Assembly: GCA_023134875.1 (NCBI GenBank)
Contig: JAGLUH010000143.1
Coordinates: forward strand, 1-7,097
DNA from: Candidatus Zixiibacteriota bacterium
Lineage (GTDB): Bacteria; Zixibacteria; MSB-5A5; CAIYYT01
Direction: 5' to 3'
DNA: 7,097 nucleotides
Shown here: piece by piece, positions 1 to 6,212 of the stretch
Layout of the letters: each line of letters opens with the position of its first letter
How positions within the stretch are numbered: the first letter of the stretch is position 1
Position numbers and translations under genes: made by a program
The notes under the pieces: generated by a model
Seen by the model: only the letters and a program-made list of their open reading frames with translations
What the model was told of the DNA's origin: nothing
Databases searched by the model: none

Positions 1-140
<140 letters not shown>

Positions 141-141
<1 letters not shown>

Positions 142-1136
142 TGCCTCACGATTTCACCCCGCTTCAAATCAGGCTGCTATCCTATCTGCGTCAGAAATCA
201 GGTTCGGCGCTCTCAACTGAAGAATTGGCTGAAATATTGAGGGTCTCGCCATTGACGATAGCCCAATCACTCGAAGAATTATCTCAGGAAGGTTATCATT
301 TTACCCGCAGCGATGAGGGTGAGATTGCCGGTTTTGCGGCGCCGGATCGCTTGTTGGCACACGAGATCATTGCCGGTTTGCCGACGAAGGTCCTTGGCAG
401 GCAGATTTACAGTTTCGAGACGATCACCTCTACCAACGTCGAAGCTTACTCCCTGGCGCTGAGGGACGAACCAGAGGGAACGCTGGTGGTCGCCGAGGAG
501 CAGTCGGGAGGTAAGGGTCGGCTGGGTCGCGATTGGCACTCGCCACCCCGCCAGGGGATATATGCCTCGCTGATCCTGAGACCGCAGATATCGCCCGCCC
601 TCGCTCCCGGGTTTTCGCTCGTTGTTGCCGTCAATTTGGTGGAGTGTATCAGCGAACTTCTTGGCATCGAGGCAAAGATCAAATGGCCTAACGATGTGCT
701 GATCGACGGCCGTAAAGTGGCGGGAATCTTGACTGAACTGGCAGCGGGCGCTGATGTGGTACGTTTTCTCATTGTCGGTGTTGGTATCAATATCAATCAG
801 GATATTGCGGATTTCCCCGCTGAGATCGCGGATAAAGCTACTTCACTAAAAATCGTCTCAGGCGCGCCGGTAAATCGGGTCGAGCTACTTCAGAAACTAT
901 TAATCAAGCTGGAGAAACGCTACCTGCATTTTATAACCGATGGCTTGGCGGCGCAGCTCGATACGATTAAAGCGCATTCCTCGGTTCTCTCCCGGCAGAT
1001 AGCTTTCAGACGCGGGGGAAAATCGATTTCCGGTCGGGCGATTGATATCAACGGCGAAGGCATGCTCCTGGTGGAGGTCGATGGCGAAGTCATGACTTTG
1101 GCTGCCGGTGAAATCACCCTGGAGGAAAACTATTGA
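141..1136 (+). CDS. birA: bifunctional biotin--[acetyl-CoA-carboxylase] ligase / biotin operon repressor
   Basis: This is a complete 331-residue protein, close to the length of two-domain BirA proteins such as that of E. coli. Residues about 6-65 form a winged helix-turn-helix (STEELAEILRVSPLTIAQSLEEL). The catalytic domain follows, with the biotin/ATP loop GGKGRLGRDWHSP (123-135), KWPNDVLIDGRKVAGILTE (181-199) and GVGININ (213-219), which binds biotinyl-5'-AMP. The C-terminal SH3-like domain occupies about 285-331. The protein activates biotin with ATP and attaches it to the biotin carrier lysine of carboxylases. The intact wHTH suggests it also represses biotin genes, although no operator is visible here. 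The ATG at 141 is supported by AGGTGA at 126-131 and by the one-base overlap with nadC. The 3' end overlaps the next gene by four bases. No anomalies are seen. Confidence 0.96.
1121..1125 (+). promoter_or_regulatory. ribosome binding site deciding the TTG start of the SGNH gene
   Basis: A perfect GGAGG lies inside the last codons of birA, seven bases before the TTG at 1133. It makes that rare start credible. The next in-frame Met (residue 33) would remove the N-terminal membrane segment and has no comparable Shine-Dalgarno sequence. Confidence 0.75.
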
Positions 1137-2587
1137 GTCCTGGTAGTCATTCAGGCCGCTACGTTCTTTTCGGTGCGATAACAGTGGTGGCGCTCTTTCT
1201 GGTGGTTGAACTGACGTTGCGGCTGTTTATGGCGGTTTCCTTCAGCTATCTCAACAGGCAGGATGATCTTCACTACGAGTTCAAGCTATGGCAGATGCAC
1301 CTCTTCGATTCATTCATGGGGATGCACCAGCCTGATCCGGAATTGTTCTGGCGGATGAAACCTGATTTTCGTTCGGCATTGGTATATACCAACAGTGATG
1401 GTTTTGTCGGCGAAGAGATTCCCCCAAAAGAGGAAGGCGAATTTCGTATTCTCTTTCTGGGCGATTCCACGCCGCTTGGCCTGGGCCTGGCCGATTTCCA
1501 TGACTCGTTCGTATTCGGCCTGGAGAAACTCCTGAAAAACGCTTACCCGCGACGACCGGTCAGGGTTATCAATACCGCTACCGCCGGTTATTCGAGCTGG
1601 CAGTGCCGCCGGTTGTTGGAACGGCGGGGCAAGACACTGCAACCTGACGTAGTGATCACCTACTTCGGCAATAATGATCCCTCCATCAACGGCTTTCTCT
1701 CCGACCACGAGCTTTACCGGCTCTCCTCCAGTTATGGAACAATGAAGCGGATTCTGGCAAGAAGCTATATTTATCGGGCGCTGAAATGGTTCTGGCTGCG
1801 TTGGCAGAGTGGAAAGGAGGGAGGGGGCAGGTTGAAAGTCCGGGTTTCACCTGATGATTTCCGGAAGAATCTTCTGACAATCAAGGAGTGGTGCGACGGG
1901 CATAACTGTAAGCTGGCGCTCTGTACTGTGCCGACTCCCGATCTGTGGCCGCCGGGGATTCAGTTCAAGGTATTTAGCCGAGGGAAGGACGCCCAAGGTC
2001 GGCTGGTAATGGCTGACAGGATGCGTTCAGATATAACCGCCCGCTGGTCGCTCTGCCTCGACACCCTGCTGCTGCCGGGTCGGCATGACCTGTGGACCAG
2101 CAAGGTATACGCCAGCGCCTTTGCCGATACCGGTGATTTGGTATCAACCGAACGCTTCTATCAGGAGAAGCTCAGCCGCCGGCCTCATAATGCGCAGTTT
2201 TTAAATAACCTGGGCGTGCTGCTCTGGCGACGGGGAGAGGAATCGCAGGAGCAGTTTGTAGCGGCACTGGCGCGAGACAGTCTTAATCCGGTGATTCTTT
2301 ATAATCTGGGAGTGATCAATTATAATCATGATCGGCAGTCGGCTGATCATTACCTTCACCGCGCCCGGGAACTTGACCACTACTCACTCAGAATTAAATC
2401 GAGTTATAATCAGACCCTGCGTCAGACTGCGGCGACGGTTGATGTGCAGCTTATTGATTTTGAGGGTTTATTTGCTGGTCTGCCGGAAACTTACTGTTAT
2501 GTTGATCATTGCCACCCCACTTTGCCGGGGCATAAGCTGATGGCTGAAAAACTATTTAAGGAAACAGTACCGCTCTTGGACAAGTAG
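1133..2587 (+). CDS. membrane-anchored SGNH/GDSL hydrolase-like protein with TPR repeats inserted in the hydrolase fold
   Basis: This 484-residue protein starts at a TTG, with GGAGG seven bases upstream and a four-base overlap with birA. Residues about 9-29 (YVLFGAITVVALFLVVEL) are a single hydrophobic segment, so the rest is probably anchored on the periplasmic side. SGNH blocks are visible: FLGDSTPLG with nucleophile Ser112, NTATAGYSS with Gly152, YFGNNDP with Gly179/Asn181, and VDHCHPTLPGH with the Asp458/His461 pair. Between blocks III and V lie a long insert and two TPR-like units (about 338-425: FLNNLGVLLWRRG and VILYNLGVINYNHD, followed by an amphipathic helix). The family comprises esterases, acyl- and acetyl-transfer enzymes acting on glycans or lipids; the substrate cannot be read from the sequence. 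Its place after birA looks like operon hitch-hiking rather than a shared pathway. All catalytic residues are present, so activity is plausible. Confidence 0.85.
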   Translation: MSPGSHSGRYVLFGAITVVALFLVVELTLRLFMAVSFSYLNRQDDLHYEFKLWQMHLFDSFMGMHQPDPELFWRMKPDFRSALVYTNSDGFVGEEIPPKEEGEFRILFLGDSTPLGLGLADFHDSFVFGLEKLLKNAYPRRPVRVINTATAGYSSWQCRRLLERRGKTLQPDVVITYFGNNDPSINGFLSDHELYRLSSSYGTMKRILARSYIYRALKWFWLRWQSGKEGGGRLKVRVSPDDFRKNLLTIKEWCDGHNCKLALCTVPTPDLWPPGIQFKVFSRGKDAQGRLVMADRMRSDITARWSLCLDTLLLPGRHDLWTSKVYASAFADTGDLVSTERFYQEKLSRRPHNAQFLNNLGVLLWRRGEESQEQFVAALARDSLNPVILYNLGVINYNHDRQSADHYLHRARELDHYSLRIKSSYNQTLRQTAATVDVQLIDFEGLFAGLPETYCYVDHCHPTLPGHKLMAEKLFKETVPLLDK

Positions 2588-2650
2588 ACGATAGTTTAGA
2601 AGCTGGAGCAGGAGTGGTCCGCTTTCGGGGAAAATCTGCTGAAATAGTAG

Positions 2651-2679
2651 TTGACAGAATAGTGGGGATTTGTTAAATA
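2651..2679 (+). promoter_or_regulatory. candidate sigma-70-type promoter for the porin gene
   Basis: A perfect TTGACA -35 box lies at 2651-2656. It is followed 16 bases later by TTAAAT (2673-2678, four of six matches to TATAAT) or 17 bases later by TAAATA, preceded by a TG. It sits in the 206-base gap between the SGNH gene and the porin, about 115 bases before the porin ATG. The -35 match is strong and the -10 only fair. No terminator was seen after the SGNH gene, so read-through from upstream is also possible. Confidence 0.45.
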
Positions 2680-2738
2680 AGCTCTTCAGATTTTTCGGTC
2701 TCGAATCAGTGTCCGCTGTTTCGAGGAGGATGGAAATC

Positions 2739-2759
2739 ATGAGTCAAATTGCAGGGTAG
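2739..2759 (+). CDS. possible six-codon leader ORF in the porin 5' untranslated region
   Basis: ATG at 2739 followed by five sense codons and TAG encodes MSQIAG. It is preceded by a very strong Shine-Dalgarno, GAGGAGGA at 2723-2730, with good spacing. A second in-frame ATG lies at 2730, but it overlaps that Shine-Dalgarno and is too close to use it. The ORF ends 34 bases before the porin start. It could be a translated leader, a decoy ribosome site, or the remnant of a decayed gene start. Nothing in the peptide hints at attenuation, such as a run of one amino acid, and no function is assigned. Confidence 0.2.
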   Translation: MSQIAG

Positions 2760-2782
2760 ATTGTTGGAGAATCGTGCAAGAC

Positions 2783-2788
2783 AAGGAG
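2783..2788 (+). promoter_or_regulatory. ribosome binding site deciding the porin start
   Basis: AAGGAG lies five bases before the ATG at 2794, which begins a textbook signal peptide. This excludes the in-frame TTG at 2749, which would add 15 charged residues in front of it. Confidence 0.85.
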
Positions 2789-2793
2789 AACCT

Positions 2794-3984
2794 ATGAAAA
2801 GGATGAACGCTCTATTGCTGTTTTTGGCAGGTCTTCTATTGGTGACCAGTCCGTTGCTTGCGGGCGATACCGAGATCGGCGGCGAGATCTATGTCAACTG
2901 GCGTCTCAATCTCAATGACCAGAGTCTCAGGGCTGTGAGTGACCCCCTTCTCACGGATTCGACAGAGGTTAAGAGCTATAACCAGTTTAATATCACGCAG
3001 GCTTATATCGACTTGAAGCACAAGTTTGACGACAAATTCAGCGCCAGGCTTACCGCCGATATCTACAACAACGAAGGCGGCTTCAATGGCTGGGGATTCC
3101 GGGCGCAATATGCCTACCTGCAAATCGAGAAACTGTTGCCCCACACTTCTTTCCGGCTTGGTCTTCAGGCGCCGGCCTGGGTTGAGATGGTCGATGCGGC
3201 TTGGGGGTTGCGCTATATTGACGAAGCCTCACTGGAAAAGCTGGAGTATCTCCCTACGGCTGATTTCGGCGTCGGCCTTTACGGCACCCTCCCCGGTGAC
3301 TGGGGCACGCTGGTATTGCAGATTCTCAACGGTTCCGGCTACACCGAAGCAGAACTCAACAAACACAAAGATGTCGCGCTGTTTGCCTCGTTCACTCCTC
3401 TGCACAACAAGCCCGATTTTCAAGAGAGCGCCATTTGGCTTCAATATTATAAAGGCTACCCCAATTTGGAACCACTTCCTGGGATCAGTTTTGCTGATTA
3501 CACCCAGAAAGATCGTATCAGCTTTGCCGGGCTATTCAAGTACCGGCAGTGGTGCACTTTCTACATCGACTATTTCATGGCTACCGATGATGTCTGGCCC
3601 AATAGAAAGGCTGATACTACAGCTACGGGTGTTAATCTGCCCGAACAGGACAAATCGAAGGGTGTGACGGCGTTTGCCAAGCTCAATGTTGCCACGTCGG
3701 AAACCTTCCTGGCTGACATTTATGTCTTCGGCAAGGCTGAGTTTGTCGACCGTCATCTTGACCACAAAGACCCGGGTCTGGAGCTTGAGGCTGAAGAGAA
3801 TGACGCCAAGTATCTTACCTTAGGCGTTGGCTACGAGCTGACTGACGGATTTGACTTCGCCCTGACTTTCAAACGCGCGACGGTGAATCGTCTTGAGGAA
3901 AAACCTGATGAGCCGGGGGTGCCGGTGCGAGTTGCCGAAACGGAGCGCAATACCTTCATGGTCAACTTCATCGCATCGTTCTAA
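2794..3984 (+). CDS. outer membrane beta-barrel porin, OprO/OprP-like
   Basis: From the ATG at 2794 the product is 396 residues. It begins with a signal peptide (MKRMNALLLFLAGLLLVTS, likely cut after LLA at about residue 23). The mature chain has alternating amphipathic strands rich in Tyr, Trp and Asp, and it ends in MVNFIASF. The terminal Phe is the outer-membrane barrel signal read by the BAM complex. Stretches such as FNITQAYIDLKHKFDD, FSARLTADI, FRAQYAYLQIE and the following LGLQAPAW...LRY resemble the phosphate-selective porin O/P type of barrel. It is probably a passive channel for small solutes. Phosphate is only the family's namesake substrate, and the binding 'arginine ladder' cannot be judged here. 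It has its own candidate promoter upstream and a strong terminator downstream, so it is likely monocistronic. Another kind of 14-18-strand barrel is possible. Confidence 0.82.
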   Translation: MKRMNALLLFLAGLLLVTSPLLAGDTEIGGEIYVNWRLNLNDQSLRAVSDPLLTDSTEVKSYNQFNITQAYIDLKHKFDDKFSARLTADIYNNEGGFNGWGFRAQYAYLQIEKLLPHTSFRLGLQAPAWVEMVDAAWGLRYIDEASLEKLEYLPTADFGVGLYGTLPGDWGTLVLQILNGSGYTEAELNKHKDVALFASFTPLHNKPDFQESAIWLQYYKGYPNLEPLPGISFADYTQKDRISFAGLFKYRQWCTFYIDYFMATDDVWPNRKADTTATGVNLPEQDKSKGVTAFAKLNVATSETFLADIYVFGKAEFVDRHLDHKDPGLELEAEENDAKYLTLGVGYELTDGFDFALTFKRATVNRLEEKPDEPGVPVRVAETERNTFMVNFIASF

Positions 3985-4011
3985 ACGAACAGACACGATA
4001 AAGCTTTGCAC

Positions 4012-4049
4012 GAACCTGGCGGGATGCTTAACCGCCAGGTTCTTTTGTT
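4012..4049 (+). terminator. rho-independent terminator of the porin gene
   Basis: A perfect 11-base-pair stem is formed by GAACCTGGCGG (4012-4022) and CCGCCAGGTTC (4032-4042), with a nine-base loop. TTTTGTT follows directly at 4043-4049. It begins 27 bases after the porin stop codon. The upstream side is not convincingly A-rich, so it should act mainly on + strand transcription. Confidence 0.9.
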
Positions 4050-4109
4050 GGGGAGAGAGAAACTCCGTCTCCATCAGGCAGGTCTCGGCGAAAACAACTG
4101 CAGAAAGTC

Positions 4110-4140
4110 GTGGGGCAGGAGTCCCTGACTCCTGCCTTAC
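4110..4140. repeat. tight intergenic palindrome, REP-like or dispersed repeat candidate
   Basis: GGCAGGAGTC (4114-4123) and GACTCCTGCC (4127-4136) form a perfect ten-pair stem with a three-base loop. In + strand RNA the stem extends by G-U, G-U, U-A and G-C pairs to 4110/4140, giving 14 pairs. On the - strand the two wobble positions become mismatches. It lies four bases after the stop of the convergent DUF5131 gene and about 60 bases past the porin terminator. Neither strand has a U-tract right after the hairpin, so it is not a standard intrinsic terminator. Its form (short loop, convergent gap) resembles REP-type elements that protect mRNA ends or recur across a genome; recurrence cannot be tested in this window. 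Confidence 0.55.
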
Positions 4141-4143
4141 TGA

Positions 4144-4899
4144 TTACGAGGAATTGTCCAGGAAGGTCAACTGCCTGGCGGTCGCTGCGGTCGTCACCTT
4201 CGGTAACTGATTCCAAAAGTGGCCCTCCAGCAGGCGGCCGCTTCGTTTCTTGTTCACGCCGCCCCATTGCTTGAAAAAGAAAGCGACGCCGGCATCCAGG
4301 CACTGCTCGCGCAGATCAATCACCCATTCTTTCCTGATGGCACGCGCGCCCGGGCCTGATTCGCCGCCCACTACCACCCAGTCAATACCGGTAAGATCGA
4401 GATTCGGCAGCGGCGACAGTAGCGGCTCGAGCGACAGCCATTTAATTGCCGCGTCAGTTTGTCGCAGGTTATCAATGCGCCCCAGGAATCTGTCAGTTTC
4501 AACAGTCACCCCCATCCAGACATTTGGAGGCCAGTCGATACGATAGTTGAGTTTTAGCAGTCGTTTTGATCTTTTCGTCAATATCTGAAACTGGTGCCAG
4601 TGGGCGCGGCACATGACGTCGAAGATCTTGTCTATGAAACTTACCGCAACGTCGCGATGAAAAAGATCACTCATCGAGTTGACAAAGATCATCTGCGGTT
4701 TCTTCCACTTGAGGGGCTTCTCTAACACATGCTCATGGACAGTCAGCGTAAAGCCGTTACGGTAATTCGGCTGCCCCATCGCCTGCAGGCGCAGTGCCAT
4801 CCGTTCGGCGTAGCAGTTCCGACAACCGATACTGATCTTACTGCAACCGGTAACCGGATTCCAACTTGAGGATGTCCATTCGATACTTGATTTAGCCAT
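4144..4899 (-). CDS. DUF5131 / phage Gp37-Gp68 family protein (three-Cys-motif, radical-SAM-like)
   Basis: This is a complete 251-residue protein of the Gp37/Gp68 family. It opens with IEWTSSSWNPVTGC and carries three cysteines, Cys19, Cys26 and Cys29 (C-x6-C-x2-C, ending GCRNCYAE). These resemble the Fe-S-binding loop of radical SAM enzymes but have wider spacing than the usual CxxxCxxC. Other family marks are NSMSDLFH (74-81), ILTKR (106-110), WMGVTVE (128-134), WLSLEPLL (154-161), DWVVVGGESGPGAR (173-186) and FFFKQWGG (207-214), with the usual GRLLEGHFWNQLP tail. The reaction is unknown; iron-sulfur cluster binding is inferred from the cysteines. Its ATG follows the tcmP stop with no gap, and GGAG lies ten bases upstream inside tcmP, so the two are co-translated. 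Despite the phage name, no structural phage gene is nearby. Family assignment is firm; function is open. Confidence 0.92.
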   Translation of the reverse strand: MAKSSIEWTSSSWNPVTGCSKISIGCRNCYAERMALRLQAMGQPNYRNGFTLTVHEHVLEKPLKWKKPQMIFVNSMSDLFHRDVAVSFIDKIFDVMCRAHWHQFQILTKRSKRLLKLNYRIDWPPNVWMGVTVETDRFLGRIDNLRQTDAAIKWLSLEPLLSPLPNLDLTGIDWVVVGGESGPGARAIRKEWVIDLREQCLDAGVAFFFKQWGGVNKKRSGRLLEGHFWNQLPKVTTAATARQLTFLDNSS

Positions 4900-6045
4900 T
4901 TACTTAGTTCTCCGAATTAGGAATGTTACCTTTACGCTGTCAGCGAAGGTGATCTGTCCTTTCTGTTTCTTTCGATCGTCAGCCGCTGGTGAGCAACGTA
5001 TGTGCCCTCGCTCCTCTAGCCCGCGAAGTACATCCTTGTAGTTCTTTTTGATGTACGGCTTACCCAGGCTGTGCTCGGCATAGATCTCATCCATAGTTAA
5101 TTCCCGCCCGGCATATTCTTCCAACAGCATGTCAGAAAGCTCGTCTAAGGGTCGAGTCAGTTCGAACAAGAAAGGCTGTGCCTTTGTCGCTTGGTTATAG
5201 ACGAAACTCGGAACACCCTGATCTAAGGAGGTGCTATACTTAGCCATAATGTCCTTCATGATTTCGTAGCCCTTGAAGTGCTTCGTGACTAGGATGATGT
5301 GGTGGCTGGTTCTCCTACCCCTGTCATCCTTGAAGCAGAAAGGTAGTATGTGAACAGCGCTGATCTCGGACATGGCGGCGGTCAACTCTTCAAGAATAGT
5401 CAACTCACGCTGATCTGACGACAGGTCAATAAGACGTGCCGTAAGTATAGACAAACGCTCGGCAGAGAAAATCGCACTCATACGTTCTCGGAAAAGATCA
5501 CTCGAGACAGCAGCGTTCACACGATTGAAGTTGAAAAAGAAAATGCAATCACAGCCCCAGTCTGCTATTAACGATGCAATTAGCTTTCGGCTAAGCCCCT
5601 TATATCCCCATGGATCGACAAAGGACAAGCTTGGGATACGGTGCGCCAACTCCAGGATTTCTGCTATGTCAGAGCCAATCTCCTTGCTGTAGAATTGCGG
5701 CTTATTTTTCAACTCGTGATATCTGGAATGTTCCTCGATCTCAGCTCTCAGTTTCTCTATGTTTGCAGGATCCTTGTCGTTGAAGATCATGATCAGGCGA
5801 TCCCGGACATTCGGGTTATTAAGGGCCTTCTCCAGCACTAGCATGGGGGTGGACTGCGTGCCATCCTTGTACTTGCCGGGTCCCGCGAAGAGATCAATGT
5901 ATCCTATGTTGCGCGCACCCTGTGTCCCGGGCCGTCGTAGGTGCCCGCTGATCACATTCGCCCACGCATCAAAGTACTTGCTGACTATTGCAGCTTTGAT
6001 GATCGACTGATTTCTGGCCTCATCGAAGAACTCCTTTTTGCGCAC
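4900..6045 (-). CDS. tcmP: three-Cys-motif partner protein TcmP
   Basis: This is a 381-residue protein matching the TcmP family, the regular neighbour of Gp37/Gp68 proteins. Its N-terminus has SIIKAAIVSKYFDAWANVI (14-32). YIDLFAGPGKYKDG (49-62) then resembles the glycine-rich SAM-binding motif I of Rossmann methyltransferases. IFNDKDP (88-94) fits the acidic end of the next strand, and FVDPWGYKGLS (142-152) occupies a motif-IV-like place. DCIFFFNFNRVN (166-177) and HHIILVTKHFKGYEIMK (248-264) are further family marks. The C-terminal third (about 305-378, LTMDEIYAEH to GLEERGHIRC) looks like a winged helix. The GTG start is chosen from AGGGGG four bases upstream and from family N-termini; no ATG, GTG or TTG lies upstream in frame before the stop at 6229-6231. 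The stop abuts the DUF5131 start. The biochemical role is unproven; nucleic-acid modification or repair is an inference. Confidence 0.9.
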   Translation of the reverse strand: MRKKEFFDEARNQSIIKAAIVSKYFDAWANVISGHLRRPGTQGARNIGYIDLFAGPGKYKDGTQSTPMLVLEKALNNPNVRDRLIMIFNDKDPANIEKLRAEIEEHSRYHELKNKPQFYSKEIGSDIAEILELAHRIPSLSFVDPWGYKGLSRKLIASLIADWGCDCIFFFNFNRVNAAVSSDLFRERMSAIFSAERLSILTARLIDLSSDQRELTILEELTAAMSEISAVHILPFCFKDDRGRRTSHHIILVTKHFKGYEIMKDIMAKYSTSLDQGVPSFVYNQATKAQPFLFELTRPLDELSDMLLEEYAGRELTMDEIYAEHSLGKPYIKKNYKDVLRGLEERGHIRCSPAADDRKKQKGQITFADSVKVTFLIRRTK

Positions 6046-6212
6046 ATTTCCCCCTATCAGGTCGTAAATTCTTCGAATCTTAACAACTCTCTTAGTAGAT
6101 GCGCAATCACTTTCTGCCTCTGTGGTCGAATGTGCCGGGCTGCTGCCTACAACTTCGGCACGCGAAGTGGCGCAGGCATTAGATTCAGATAAGATATTGG
6201 AACCCTCCGATA
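6046..6212 (-). other. 167-base intergenic gap between the transglutaminase gene and tcmP
   Basis: No convincing -35/-10 pair or U-tracted terminator was found on the - strand here, so tcmP may be read from the upstream gene or from an atypical promoter. The gap contains a six-pair hairpin, ACTTCG (6152-6157) with CGAAGT (6163-6168) and a five-base loop. It also contains a competing GTGCCG/CGGCAC pairing (6132-6137 with 6156-6161). The tcmP reading frame stays open through the whole gap, but without a start codon. Confidence 0.5.
6050..6055 (-). promoter_or_regulatory. ribosome binding site for the GTG start of tcmP
   Basis: AGGGGG on the - strand lies four bases before the GTG. An ATG two bases further upstream is out of frame (ATGTG), so GTG is the only canonical start available. 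The spacing is a little short. Confidence 0.6.

Noticed and set aside
2749..2793. TTG at 2749 as the porin start
   Set aside because: It adds 15 charged residues before a clean signal peptide, whereas the ATG at 2794 has AAGGAG five bases upstream.
3026..3667. Long open frame on the + strand inside the porin in another frame
   Set aside because: It lies wholly inside a gene with a signal peptide and barrel signature. Its product is low-complexity, Ser/Pro/Arg-rich, and matches no family I recognise.
3893..4210. Open frame across the porin end, terminator and DUF5131 tail
   Set aside because: It runs through a strong terminator and into the antisense of a confident gene, with no ribosome site and no recognisable product.
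4144..4899. Prophage, suggested by the 'phage Gp37/Gp68' family name
   Set aside because: No integrase, capsid, tail, lysis or replication gene and no attachment repeats are present; the family is widespread on bacterial chromosomes together with tcmP.
6152..6168. Hairpin ACTTCG/CGAAGT as a terminator for the transglutaminase gene
   Set aside because: The stem is only six pairs and is followed by TGTAGG, not a U-tract.
6110..6180. Possible degraded tRNA (integration-site remnant) upstream of tcmP, because a GGTCGAAT-like string and ACCA appear
   Set aside because: No TTCRA T-loop flanked by a paired stem, no anticodon arm and no acceptor pairing could be built on either strand.
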